NCBI RefSeq assembly: GCF_022698145.1
Contig: NZ_JALDAX010000013.1
Span: 62,001 to 126,000, forward strand
DNA length: 64,000 nt
Origin: Streptomyces spinosisporus
Lineage (GTDB): Bacteria; Actinomycetota; Actinomycetes; Streptomycetales; Streptomycetaceae
Reading direction: 5' to 3'
In this document: one piece after another, positions 53,447 through 62,088 of the stretch
Layout: each line of letters starts with the position of its first letter
How positions within the stretch are numbered: position 1 is the stretch's first letter
The notes under the pieces: generated by a model
What the model was told of the DNA's origin: nothing
What the model saw: only the letters and a program-made list of their open reading frames with translations
Databases searched by the model: none
Position numbers and translations under genes: made by a program

Positions 53447-54784
53447 TCAGTGGTTCTGCTTCCAGTCCGCCTGCGCCTTGTTCAACTGGTCCGCGACCGT
53501 GTCCAGGAAGTCCTTCACGCTCATCTTTCCGAGCAGCACCTTCTGGAAGTTCGGCTCGTTGTCGGCCTTGGAGATCGTGTTCCAGTCCGGCAGGTAGTAC
53601 GGCAGCTGCACGATCTTCGTGCCGTCACCGTTCAGCGCCTGCGCCGCCAGCTTCGTCGGCTCCGCCTTCTGGATCCACTCGTCTCCGGCCGCCTCCGTGT
53701 TCGCGGGAATCTGCCCGGCGGACTCGTTGAACTTCGAGTTCTCCTCATGCGAGACGGCGAACTCGATGAACTTCCACGCGGCCGCCTTGTTCTTGCTGGA
53801 CTTGAACAGGCTCATCCCGTCGACCGGATTGGAGATCTGCACCCGTGTGCCGTCGGCCTGCGTCGGGTTGGGCAGGCCCCGGAACTTCTCGGCGCCCAGT
53901 GCCTTCAGATGGTCCTGGTACGAACCGAGGTTGTGGCTCAGCATGCCGATCGTGCCGCTGTCCCACTGGGCGACCATCTTGGTGAAGTCGTTGTTGACGT
54001 CGGCGGACGGGGTGTCCTTCTTGTAGAGCGCGACGTACTTCTCCAACGCGGCCACGTTCTTGGGGTCGTTGACCGTCGTCTTGTCGCCGTTCCAGAACGA
54101 GGTGATCCCGCTCTGGCTGTACGCCGCGTCCAGCGCCGGCGCGATGGATCCCTCACCTCCACGAATGGTGAACCCGAACTCGTTCTTGCCCTTGTTCGTG
54201 AGCTTGTCGGCGGCCGCGTAGAACTTGTCCCAGGTCGTCGGTGCGTCCAGACCGGCCTTCTCGAACAGGTCGGTGCGGTACCACAGCGTGCCGTTGTTCG
54301 ACGACGTGGGGATCTGGTACAGCTTGTCGCCGCCGCCCGCGGCCTTGCTGCTGTCCAGCAGGTTCTGGCTGAGCTTGCCGTTCAGCGAGCTCTTCGCCAG
54401 CCGGCCGTCCAGCGGCTCCAGCGCACCCTGGACCGCGACCTCGGCGAGCATCGCGGTGCCCACACCGCCGACGTCGGGCAGCCCGCCGCCCTGGATGGCG
54501 GTGTCGTACTTGGACTGGGCGCTCGCGGCCGGGATGCCGACGTAGTTGACCTTGATGTCCGGGTTCTTCTTCTCGAAGTCGACGATGATCTCCTTCCAGA
54601 TGTCGGTACGGACACCGCCGTTGTTGTCCCAGAAGGTGATCTCGCCCTTGCCGGAGCCCTCGTTGCCCTTGTCCCCCGCGCTTCCGCTGCCGTCGTCGCC
54701 GCAGGCGGTGGCGGTCAGCGCGAGCACGGAGCCCAGGGCGACGGCGACGGCCGCGCGCCTGCTTCTGCGGATGCTGCTCTTCAT
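53447..54784 (-). CDS. Sugar ABC transporter substrate-binding lipoprotein (CUT1)
   Basis: This 445-residue family 1 solute-binding protein has a lipobox ending LALTATAC (Cys at about residue 28) after a basic n-region (IRRSRRAAVAVALGSVLA). The body has GEITFWDNNGGVRTDIWKEI, AMLAEVAVQGALEPLDGRLA, YQIPTSSNNGTLWYRTDLFE and the KAAAWKFIEFAVSHEENSKF helix, typical of CUT1 oligosaccharide binders. I used ATG 54784. It is the last gene of a transporter operon whose permeases lie at 58434-60250. The cargo is probably a pectin- or arabinan-derived oligosaccharide. Confidence 0.9.
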   Translation of the reverse strand: MKSSIRRSRRAAVAVALGSVLALTATACGDDGSGSAGDKGNEGSGKGEITFWDNNGGVRTDIWKEIIVDFEKKNPDIKVNYVGIPAASAQSKYDTAIQGGGLPDVGGVGTAMLAEVAVQGALEPLDGRLAKSSLNGKLSQNLLDSSKAAGGGDKLYQIPTSSNNGTLWYRTDLFEKAGLDAPTTWDKFYAAADKLTNKGKNEFGFTIRGGEGSIAPALDAAYSQSGITSFWNGDKTTVNDPKNVAALEKYVALYKKDTPSADVNNDFTKMVAQWDSGTIGMLSHNLGSYQDHLKALGAEKFRGLPNPTQADGTRVQISNPVDGMSLFKSSKNKAAAWKFIEFAVSHEENSKFNESAGQIPANTEAAGDEWIQKAEPTKLAAQALNGDGTKIVQLPYYLPDWNTISKADNEPNFQKVLLGKMSVKDFLDTVADQLNKAQADWKQNH

Positions 54785-54840
54785 TGGTCGGCTCTCTTCT
54801 TCTGGACGGACGGACATACGACGTCGTGGGGGGTGCGCTG

Positions 54841-56340
54841 TTACAGGGAGGTGATCCGGAAGTGCGTGAAGGTCGCCGCGCCGGCGTGCCCCGTCCCGGT
54901 GGGCGCCAGCGCGAACAGGCCGAGCAGGGCGCCGACCCAGCGCCAGGGGGTGGCGGCGAAGACGGGACCCGAGGAGCGCGGGCCGTCCCCGAGGTCGTAC
55001 GAGAAGCGGCAGCGCGCCCCCGCGCCGATCTCGATCCGCAGCCGCACGCGTCCCTCGGGAGCGGGCAGCGGATGGGCGGCGTCCCGTTCCCGCTCCGCGA
55101 CCGGCTCGGCGAACCGGTGGACGAGCTGGACCGTGCCGTCGGACCCCCGCTGGAGACCGATCCAGCCGAACGCGTCCCCGAGCACCGCGAGTCCGGCCCG
55201 CGCCCCCGGTTCCTCGCTGTGCAGGGTGAGGTCGACCTCGACGGCGGACGGGGTGCCGGGCAGCCGCTGGGTGAGGACGTTCGGGATCCGGCGCAGGTCG
55301 TGCGCGTCGGCGGAGCGGACGCAGGTCAGCCGGAGGCCGTCACCGGAGTGCTGAGTGGCCCAGCCCGCCCGCGGGTTGACGGTCCACGACCACTGGCGGC
55401 CGAAGCGTCCGCCGGGGAAGTCGTCGTCGGTGGCGGGCGCGGCGGGCGGCTGCGCAGGCAGCCCGGGCTTCTCGTGCTCGGCGACGGGGGCGCCGTCGTC
55501 CCCGATCACCGGCCAGCCGTCCGCGCCCCAGCGCATCGGCTGGAGGTGCACGACCCGGCCGTAGGGGCCCTTGTGCTGGAAGTGCAGGAACCAGTCCTCG
55601 CCGGACGGGGTGCGCACCCAGGCGCCCTGGTGCGGCCCGTTGACGTCGGTGTCCTTCTGCTCCAGGACGATGCGTTCCTCGTAGGGCCCGAAGAAGCCGC
55701 GTGAGCGCAGGGCTCCCTGCCAGCCGGTCTCGACTCCCCCGGCCGGCGCGAGGATCCAGAACCAGCCGTCGTGCCGGTAAAGCTTGGGTCCTTCGAGGGT
55801 GAACCACCCCGGTATCCGGTCGCCGTCGACGATCACCTTGCCCTCGTCGAGGAGTTCGGTGCCGTCGGGGTGCATCCGGTGGCCGGTGAGGCGGTTCTTG
55901 ACGCCGGAGCGGGACTTCGCCCAGGCGTGCACGAGATACGCCTCGCCACTCTCCTCGTCCCACAGCGGGCACGGGTCGATGAGCCCCTTTCCTGCCTTCA
56001 CCAGGTGCGGGCGCGTCCAAGGACCGCGTATCTCGGGGGCGTTGACCTGGAAGATGCCCTGGTCGGGATCGCCCCAGTAGATCCAGAAACGGTCCTCGTG
56101 GTGCCGGATCGAGGGTGCCCAGACCCCGCAGTCGTGGCGTGGGGTGCGGAACTCGGCGGCGGGTTCCAGGCGTTGCAGGGCATGGCCGACCAGCGTCCAG
56201 TTGACCAGGTCGCGGGAGTGCAGCAGCGGCAGCCCGGGCACGCGGCCGAAGCTCGACGCGGTGAGATAGAAGTCGTCGCCCACGCGGACGACGTCCGGGT
56301 CGGACCAGTCGGCGTCGAGGACGGGGTTCGTGTACGTCAC
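54841..56340 (-). CDS. Glycoside hydrolase family 43 enzyme
   Basis: This 499-residue protein has an N-terminal five-bladed propeller: NPVLDADWSDPDVVRVGDDF (catalytic base Asp near residue 14), WAPSIRHHEDRFWIYWGDPD and CPLWDEESGEAYLVHAWAKS with the likely acid Glu. A C-terminal concanavalin-like domain (residues ~310-499) is of the GH43_C2/DUF1349 type. No signal peptide is seen, so it acts inside the cell on imported oligosaccharides, likely releasing arabinose or xylose. The ATG overlaps the next stop (ATGA). Confidence 0.9.
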   Translation of the reverse strand: MTYTNPVLDADWSDPDVVRVGDDFYLTASSFGRVPGLPLLHSRDLVNWTLVGHALQRLEPAAEFRTPRHDCGVWAPSIRHHEDRFWIYWGDPDQGIFQVNAPEIRGPWTRPHLVKAGKGLIDPCPLWDEESGEAYLVHAWAKSRSGVKNRLTGHRMHPDGTELLDEGKVIVDGDRIPGWFTLEGPKLYRHDGWFWILAPAGGVETGWQGALRSRGFFGPYEERIVLEQKDTDVNGPHQGAWVRTPSGEDWFLHFQHKGPYGRVVHLQPMRWGADGWPVIGDDGAPVAEHEKPGLPAQPPAAPATDDDFPGGRFGRQWSWTVNPRAGWATQHSGDGLRLTCVRSADAHDLRRIPNVLTQRLPGTPSAVEVDLTLHSEEPGARAGLAVLGDAFGWIGLQRGSDGTVQLVHRFAEPVAERERDAAHPLPAPEGRVRLRIEIGAGARCRFSYDLGDGPRSSGPVFAATPWRWVGALLGLFALAPTGTGHAGAATFTHFRITSL

Positions 56341-57182
56341 CGGTGCACCGCCTTGCGCACCAGTGCCGCCGCTTCGTCCGGGCCGAGGCCGCCGTCGGCG
56401 ACCACGGTGACCACGCGCCGCAGGACCGTCTCACCGGGTGGGACCGGCAGCCGCGCTTCGTGCGCCAACGACGAGCCCACGCCCGGGTATTCGGCGGTGC
56501 GCACGAACCACGGGTCGTGGCGGGTGGCGTCGGTGGCACCGGCGAGGACCAGGGTCCAGGTGCTGCCCGCGAGCGCGAGCCAGTCGGCGCGGGTGCCGTG
56601 CACCGCGCTCTCGCCCTCACGGTCCGCGGTGAAGACGTGCGGTGCCGTGTGCTCCTTGCGGGCCCGCCAGAAGAAGCCGCCGTAGGCCGCGCCGGGGCGT
56701 CCGTTGGTGGCGGGGCTGCCGATGGACAGCGGGCCGGGGGTGACATTGGTCAGGGAGAAGGTGAAGTCCAGCGCCCACGCGGTGTCGGTGAGTTCGGTGG
56801 CCGCCACGGTGCGGCGCTCGCGCAGCAGCTCGACACCGGCCGCCACCCAGCGCAGCTCCTCCACGAAGCCGTCGGGCTCGCGCAGCAGGAAGGAGGTGTG
56901 GCGCTGGGCGCCGTGGTTGTCCAGCTCGGTGGGGCCCTGGTCGCGTACGAAGGTCCGGCCGCCCCAGAAGTTGTGCCCCTCGACGTCGGGAACGGCGACA
57001 CCGACGCCGAGGTGGTGGGTGTGATCGGCGGGGCTCAGCTCGGTGACCGCCGTACCGGCCAGGGTGGTCACGGGGTGCAGATACGGCCGCGGGGAGAGCC
57101 GGTCCGGCAGCTCGGGCCGGGTGACATACCGGCCGATCGGGCGGCCCGCGACGCGCAGGACGGGCGAGTCGTTGGTCGTCAT
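56337..57182 (-). CDS. PmoA-like (DUF6807) family protein
   Basis: This 281-residue protein has PRPYLHPVTTLAGTAVTELS, ADHTHHLGVGVAVPDVEGHN (His-rich), FWGGRTFVRDQGP and AYGGFFWRARKEH, the pattern of the PmoA-like family common beside Gfo/Idh/MocA oxidoreductases in sugar clusters. Despite its database name it does not resemble a methane mono-oxygenase membrane subunit. Role unknown; a sugar-processing function is inferred from context. It overlaps the GH43 gene by 4 bp and shares one base with the oxidoreductase stop. Confidence 0.82.
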   Translation of the reverse strand: MTTNDSPVLRVAGRPIGRYVTRPELPDRLSPRPYLHPVTTLAGTAVTELSPADHTHHLGVGVAVPDVEGHNFWGGRTFVRDQGPTELDNHGAQRHTSFLLREPDGFVEELRWVAAGVELLRERRTVAATELTDTAWALDFTFSLTNVTPGPLSIGSPATNGRPGAAYGGFFWRARKEHTAPHVFTADREGESAVHGTRADWLALAGSTWTLVLAGATDATRHDPWFVRTAEYPGVGSSLAHEARLPVPPGETVLRRVVTVVADGGLGPDEAAALVRKAVHR

Positions 57183-58324
57183 CAGGTGCTCACCTCTTTC
57201 GGTGGGGCCCAGGTGGCGCCGAGTTCGGAGTAGAGGGCGAGGGTGTCGGCACAGGTGGCGACGAGTGCGTCGACGCCGTCGACGACCCTGCGGTCCTCGT
57301 CGGCAACCGCATGCCAGGCCGCGGTGGGCAGCGGGGCCGGATCGGGGGCCTGTCGAACCGCTTCAACGACCGTCATGAAGGCCCCGGTCGAGGCGGGAGG
57401 GACCAGCAGCGCGGTGCCGTCCGTGACGTGCGCGACCAGGTTCTCCAGCAGGTCGGTGCGGCCGTACACGTACTCCTCGGGGCCGTGACCCGCACGCTGG
57501 AGCAGGACGCGGTCCTGCTTGTACCAGAAGGTGATCCGGCCGCTGGTGCCGTGCACCACGACATACGGTTCGCCGGGGTGCTCGGCGCACAGGGTCGCGG
57601 CGACGGTGACGGGGACGCCCCGGGCGGTGGTGATGCGTACGCAGGAGGTGTCGTCGGACTCGATGTCGTTGGCGCGCCACAGCTCCGGCTCGATGCCGGT
57701 GACGTCCTCCTCGTGGGTGGAACGGCCCAGGGCGAGGGCGGTGGCGACCACGTGTGCGAGCGGGTTGGTCAGCACGCCGTCGATCACGTCTACGCCGTCG
57801 AGGCGCCGCTTGCCGGCCCAGGGCGCGCGCCGGTAGTAGGACTCCGTGCGCGCCCAGGCACCGGCCCCGCCGATCCCGACGACCTCGCCGATCGCGCCCT
57901 CGTCGGCCAGCGCGAGGATCGTGGGCACCGCCAGGGAGCCCAGCGACTGGAAGCCGATCTGGCAGGCCACGCCCGCCGCGGCGACCCCGTCGGCCATCCG
58001 GCGGAACTCCGCGCAGGAGGGCGCGGGCGGCTTCTCCAGGAGCAGGTGCGCGCCCTTGCGCGCGGCCGTCAGCGCCAGGTCGGTGTGGGTCGGGATGGGT
58101 GTGGAGATCACCGCGAGCCGGGCGCCCGTGGAGTCGAGGAGTGCGCCGAGGTCGGCGGACTGCTCGGGCGTGCCGAGCCCTTCGGGGATCTCGTCGGCGG
58201 CCAGCGGGGTCAGCTCGCAGATCCCGGCGAGCCGGACGGCGCCCTGGTCCTGGAGCCGGCGGATGTTGTCCAGGTGCCGGCGGCCGTGACCGCGTGCGCC
58301 GGCGAGGACGACGGGTACGGTCAT
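57182..58324 (-). CDS. Gfo/Idh/MocA-family oxidoreductase
   Basis: This 380-residue NAD(P)-dependent oxidoreductase has an N-terminal Rossmann fold (VPVVLAGARGHGRRHLDNIR, GARGHG replacing the usual GxGxxG), then LAVISTPIPTHTDLALTAAR with the family PxxxH, and LLLEKPPAPSCAEFRRMADG with the conserved EKP at about residue 96. The C-terminal domain contains VDVIDGVLTNPLAHVVATAL. It probably oxidises or reduces a pectin-derived sugar; the substrate is unknown. ATG 58324 follows GGGAGGATCCC. Confidence 0.88.
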   Translation of the reverse strand: MTVPVVLAGARGHGRRHLDNIRRLQDQGAVRLAGICELTPLAADEIPEGLGTPEQSADLGALLDSTGARLAVISTPIPTHTDLALTAARKGAHLLLEKPPAPSCAEFRRMADGVAAAGVACQIGFQSLGSLAVPTILALADEGAIGEVVGIGGAGAWARTESYYRRAPWAGKRRLDGVDVIDGVLTNPLAHVVATALALGRSTHEEDVTGIEPELWRANDIESDDTSCVRITTARGVPVTVAATLCAEHPGEPYVVVHGTSGRITFWYKQDRVLLQRAGHGPEEYVYGRTDLLENLVAHVTDGTALLVPPASTGAFMTVVEAVRQAPDPAPLPTAAWHAVADEDRRVVDGVDALVATCADTLALYSELGATWAPPKEVST

Positions 58325-58433
58325 GGGATCCTCCCCGCGCCCTTTAGGTCCGGGCCGATGTGACGCGCACCGGCGGGCACCGGCGAGCCGGCCGCTGTCA
58401 ACACCGCGCTGTACACCCTGAGTTGACGCCGCC

Positions 58434-59318
58434 TCATCCCTTCACCGCCCCCGCGCTGAACCCGGTGATCAGCCACTTCTGGATGAAGGCGAACACGATC
58501 ACGACGGGCACGGCCGCGATGATGCCGCCCGCGGCGAGCGCGCCGAGGTCGACGCTGTCCGCGCTCATCAGGGTGTTGAGGCCGACCGGGATGGTCTGCT
58601 TGCCCTGGTCGCTCAGGAACATCAGGGCGAACAGGAAGTGGTTCCAGGCGTGCACGAAGGCGAAGGAGCCGACCGCGATCAACCCGGGCCGCAGCAGCGG
58701 CAGGACGACGATGCGGAAGGCGGTGAACCGGTTGCAGCCGTCGACCCAGGCGGCCTCCTCCAGCGAGGCCGGCACGTTCCGGATGAACCCGCTGATCAGG
58801 ATCATAGACAGCGGCAGCTGGAAGACGGTCTCGGCGATGATGACGCTGCCCAGCGAGTTGATCATCTGCAGCTTGGCGAAGATCTCGAACAGCGGTACCA
58901 GGAGCAGTGCGCCCGGCACGAACTGGGTGCACAGCAGGGCCAGCATGAAGGCCTTCTTGACCCGGAAGTCGAACCGGGCGAGGGCGTAGCCGCCGGCCAG
59001 CGCGACCAGCGTCGTCATCACCAGGGTCGCAATGCCGACCAGCACGCTGTTCTGGAAGAAGGTGGCGAAGGCCCGTTCGTTCCAGACCTTGTCGAAGTGG
59101 TCGAAGGTCATCGGCCAGGGCACGAGGGAGGTCGAGCCGGCCGGGCGCAGCGCGAAGAGCAGGATCCAGTAGAAGGGGACGAGCGTGAAGAGCAGATAGA
59201 GGCTGAGCGGGAGGTAGATGTGCCAGCGGGGGACCTCGTCCCAGGCGCGGCGCTTCCTCCTCGGCCGGGCGGGCTCGGACGCCACACGGTCCGGCGCGGG
59301 TGCGATCTCGGTGATCAC
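58434..59318 (-). CDS. Carbohydrate ABC transporter permease (MalG type)
   Basis: This 294-residue inner-membrane permease has an N-terminal helix (IYLPLSLYLLFTLVPFYWIL), FFQNSVLVGIATLVMTTLVA and the EAA loop EEAAWVDGCNRFTAFRIVVL at about residue 191, then IPVGLNTLMSADSV. This matches MalG/CUT1 subunit 2. Its ATG overlaps the stop of the companion permease. A 109-bp gap separates it from the oxidoreductase gene. Confidence 0.93.
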   Translation of the reverse strand: MITEIAPAPDRVASEPARPRRKRRAWDEVPRWHIYLPLSLYLLFTLVPFYWILLFALRPAGSTSLVPWPMTFDHFDKVWNERAFATFFQNSVLVGIATLVMTTLVALAGGYALARFDFRVKKAFMLALLCTQFVPGALLLVPLFEIFAKLQMINSLGSVIIAETVFQLPLSMILISGFIRNVPASLEEAAWVDGCNRFTAFRIVVLPLLRPGLIAVGSFAFVHAWNHFLFALMFLSDQGKQTIPVGLNTLMSADSVDLGALAAGGIIAAVPVVIVFAFIQKWLITGFSAGAVKG

Positions 59319-60250
59319 TTCTGCTCACCTCCGAACTTGCTCAGCCGCAGATAGACGATCGAGCAGAAGAGCAGGATCACGAACGCCACCGTGGTCAGGG
59401 CGGAGGCGTAGCCGAAGTTGTGTGCGTCGACGCTGGTGTTGGCGATGTAGAGCGGCAGGGTGGTGGTCTCGCCCGCCGGTCCGCCGCCGGTCAGGGTGTA
59501 GAGCAGGTCGACGTTGTTGAACTCCCACACCGCGCGCAGCAGCGTGGACAGGACGATGGCGTCCTTCAGATGCGGCAGGGTGATGTGCCAGAACTGCTTG
59601 AGCCGGCTCGCCCCGTCGACTTCGGCGGCCTCGTACAGGTCCTTCGAGACGGACTGCAGGTCGGCGAGGATGAGGATCGCGAAGAAGGGGACGCCGCGCC
59701 ACAGGTCGGCGACGATCGCCGCCGGGAAGACGGTGGAGGTGTCCGAGAGCCAGCTGGTGCCGTACGAGCCGATGCCCATGTCCGCGAGGTAACGGGTGAT
59801 GCCCGTCTGGGAGTTGTAGAGCAGCACCCAGATCGCCGAGGTCAGCACGCCGGAGACGGCCCACGGGGAGAAGACGAGCGCGCGGCCCAGCGCCCGGCCG
59901 ACGAAGGTCTGGTTGACGATCAGCGCGAGCGCGAGGCCGAAGAGCAGCTGCAGACCCACTTCGACGAAGACCCACTTGGCGCTGAAGGTCAGCGTGTCCC
60001 AGAACTGCGGGTCCTTGGTGAAGATCTGGACGAAGTTCTCGGTGCCCGCGAAGCCGTTCCGCCACGGCTTGGTGGGGTTGTAGTTCTGCAGGCTGTAGTA
60101 GAAGACGCTGATGACCGGGTAGGCGATGAAGCCCAGCATCAGCAGGGCCGCCGGTGCGATCAGCAGGTACGGGAGCCTGCGCGGCGCGGCGGAGGCACGG
60201 CGCCGCCGAGGTGGCGGGGGCGGTTTCGCCACGGCTGCGGCTTGGGCCAT
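59315..60250 (-). CDS. Sugar ABC transporter permease (MalF type)
   Basis: This 311-residue permease has a Pro/Arg-rich cytoplasmic N-terminus, a first helix PYLLIAPAALLMLGFIAYPV, and the EAA loop YEAAEVDGASRLKQFWHITL at about residue 220, typical of CUT1 subunit 1. ATG 60250 follows CGGAGACCC; upstream open codons are antisense to the IlvD gene. A LacI-type operator lies 65 bp upstream, so this is the first gene of the transporter operon. The ATP-binding subunit is not in the operon and is probably the shared MsiK-type ATPase known in Streptomyces. Confidence 0.93.
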   Translation of the reverse strand: MAQAAAVAKPPPPPRRRRASAAPRRLPYLLIAPAALLMLGFIAYPVISVFYYSLQNYNPTKPWRNGFAGTENFVQIFTKDPQFWDTLTFSAKWVFVEVGLQLLFGLALALIVNQTFVGRALGRALVFSPWAVSGVLTSAIWVLLYNSQTGITRYLADMGIGSYGTSWLSDTSTVFPAAIVADLWRGVPFFAILILADLQSVSKDLYEAAEVDGASRLKQFWHITLPHLKDAIVLSTLLRAVWEFNNVDLLYTLTGGGPAGETTTLPLYIANTSVDAHNFGYASALTTVAFVILLFCSIVYLRLSKFGGEQK

Positions 60251-60314
60251 GACAGGGTCTCCGTTCTCGGTGCGTCGTGCGTGCGGCGTGCGTGCGGCGT
60301 GCTCTTGCGGTACA

Positions 60315-60326
60315 GGAAGCGCTTTC
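60315..60326. promoter_or_regulatory. LacI-type operator upstream of the sugar transporter operon
   Basis: GGAAGCGCTTTC is a nearly symmetric site around the AGC-GCT centre, matching the GAAAGCGCTTTC-like operators of LacI/GalR family regulators in Streptomyces. It lies 65 bp upstream of the first permease start and 41 bp beyond the IlvD stop. No LacI-family gene is present in the window. Confidence 0.65.
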
Positions 60327-60366
60327 TCAACGGATGTGGCAATGGGTGGTTCTGCTGCTCGATGAG

Positions 60367-62088
60367 TCAGCCGGCGTACGGGTCCGCGACCTTGCCCGGG
60401 CGGGCCAGGAACTCGAAGTCGCAGCCGGTGTCGGCCTGGGTGATCTGTTCGTTGTAGAGCGCGCCGTAGCCGCGCTCGTAACGGATGGGCGGCGGCGTCC
60501 AATTGGCCCTGCGCCGCTCCAACTCCGTGTCGTCCACATGGAGGTGGAGGGAGCGCGCCTGGACGTCGAGGGTGATGAGGTCCCCGGTGCGTACGAGGGC
60601 CAGCGGTCCGCCGACGTACGACTCGGGCGCGACGTGCAGCACGCAGGTGCCGTAGCTCGTGCCGCTCATTCGCGCGTCGGAGATCCGCACCATGTCCCGC
60701 ACGCCCTGCTTGAGCAGGTGGTCCGGGATCGGCAGCATGCCGTACTCGGGCATGCCGGGGCCGCCCTTGGGCCCGGCGCCCCGCAGCACCAGCACGCTGT
60801 CGGCGGTGATGTTCAAATCCGGGTCGTCGATGGTGCGTTGCATGGTCCTGTAGTCGTCGAAGACGACCGCGGGACCGGTGTGCTTCAGCAGGTGCGGCTC
60901 GGCCGCGATGTGCTTGATGACGGCGCCGTCCGGGCAGAGGTTGCCGCGCAGGACGGCGACCCCGCCCTCGGCGGCGACCGGGTTCTCGCGGGTGCGGATG
61001 ACGTCGTCGTCGTGGACGACCGCACCCTGAATCTGCTCCCCCAGCGTGCCGTTCACGGTCGACCGGTCCAGGTGCAGCAGGTCGGTGATCCGTGAGAGGA
61101 ACGCGGGCAGGCCGCCGGCGAAGTAGAAGTCCTCCATGAGGTACGTCCGTCCGCCCGGCCGCACGTTCGCCAGCACCGGCACGGTGCGCGCGATGCGGTC
61201 GAAGTCGTCGAGGGTGAGCGGGACTTGGCAGCGTCCCGCCATCGCGATCAGATGGATGACCGCGTTGGTGGAGCCGCCGAGCCCGAGCACGGTGGTGACG
61301 GCGTCCTCGAACGCCTCGCGGGTGAGGATGCCGGAGGGCGCGAGGCCGCTCCAGGCCAGCTCGACGGCGCGACGTCCGGAAGCCGCGGCCATCCGCTCGT
61401 GCCCGGAGTCGACGGCGGGGATCGAGGAGGCGCCCGGCAGCGTCATGCCGAGGGCCTCGGCCGCCGCGGTCATCGTGGACGCGGTCCCCATCGTCATGCA
61501 GTGACCCGGTGAGCGCGCCAACCCGCCCTGCAGCTCGCGCAGTTCGCAGTCGGTGAGGTTGCCCGCGCGGTGCTCGTCCCAGTACTTCCACATGTCGGTG
61601 CCGGAGCCGAGGGTCTCCCCGCGCCAGTGCCCCGGCAGCATCGGCCCCGCGGGCACGAACAGGGACGGTACGTCGGCCGAGGCGGCACCCATGAGCAGTG
61701 CGGGCGTCGACTTGTCGCAGCCGCCGAGCAGCACCGCCGCGTCGACCGGATAGGAGCGCAGCAGCTCCTCCGTCTCCATCGCGAGCAGGTTGCGGTAGAG
61801 CATCGGGGTCGGCTTCTGGTACGTCTCCGAGAGCGTGGCCACCGGGAATTCGAGCGGGAAGCCGCCGGCCTGCCACACCCCGCGCTTGACCGCCTCCGCG
61901 CGCTCGCGCAGATGGACGTGGCAGGGGTTGATGTCGGACCAGGTGTTGACGACGGCGATGACGGGGCGGCCCCGGTACTCCTCGGCCTCGTAACCCAGCT
62001 GGCGCATCCGGGCGTTGTGCGACCAGGTGCGCAACTGGCCCTCGGTGCCGTACCACTGGTGGCTTCTGAGCTCTTCGGGGGACTTCAT
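60367..62088 (-). CDS. IlvD/Edd-family sugar-acid dehydratase
   Basis: This 573-residue protein has the three Fe-S cluster Cys positions of the IlvD/Edd family: VNTWSDINPCHVHLRERAEA (about residue 56), VLLGGCDKSTPALLMGAASA (about 126) and ARSPGHCMTMGTASTM (about 198). VRISDARMSGTSYG near residue 475 is the conserved Ser motif. Family members dehydrate arabinonate, xylonate or gluconate, or dihydroxyacid precursors in branched-chain synthesis; the MKSPEELRSHQWYGTEGQLR start resembles sugar-acid members rather than IlvD. The ATG overlaps the next stop (ATGA), coupling it to the DHDPS-family gene. Confidence 0.9.
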   Translation of the reverse strand: MKSPEELRSHQWYGTEGQLRTWSHNARMRQLGYEAEEYRGRPVIAVVNTWSDINPCHVHLRERAEAVKRGVWQAGGFPLEFPVATLSETYQKPTPMLYRNLLAMETEELLRSYPVDAAVLLGGCDKSTPALLMGAASADVPSLFVPAGPMLPGHWRGETLGSGTDMWKYWDEHRAGNLTDCELRELQGGLARSPGHCMTMGTASTMTAAAEALGMTLPGASSIPAVDSGHERMAAASGRRAVELAWSGLAPSGILTREAFEDAVTTVLGLGGSTNAVIHLIAMAGRCQVPLTLDDFDRIARTVPVLANVRPGGRTYLMEDFYFAGGLPAFLSRITDLLHLDRSTVNGTLGEQIQGAVVHDDDVIRTRENPVAAEGGVAVLRGNLCPDGAVIKHIAAEPHLLKHTGPAVVFDDYRTMQRTIDDPDLNITADSVLVLRGAGPKGGPGMPEYGMLPIPDHLLKQGVRDMVRISDARMSGTSYGTCVLHVAPESYVGGPLALVRTGDLITLDVQARSLHLHVDDTELERRRANWTPPPIRYERGYGALYNEQITQADTGCDFEFLARPGKVADPYAG

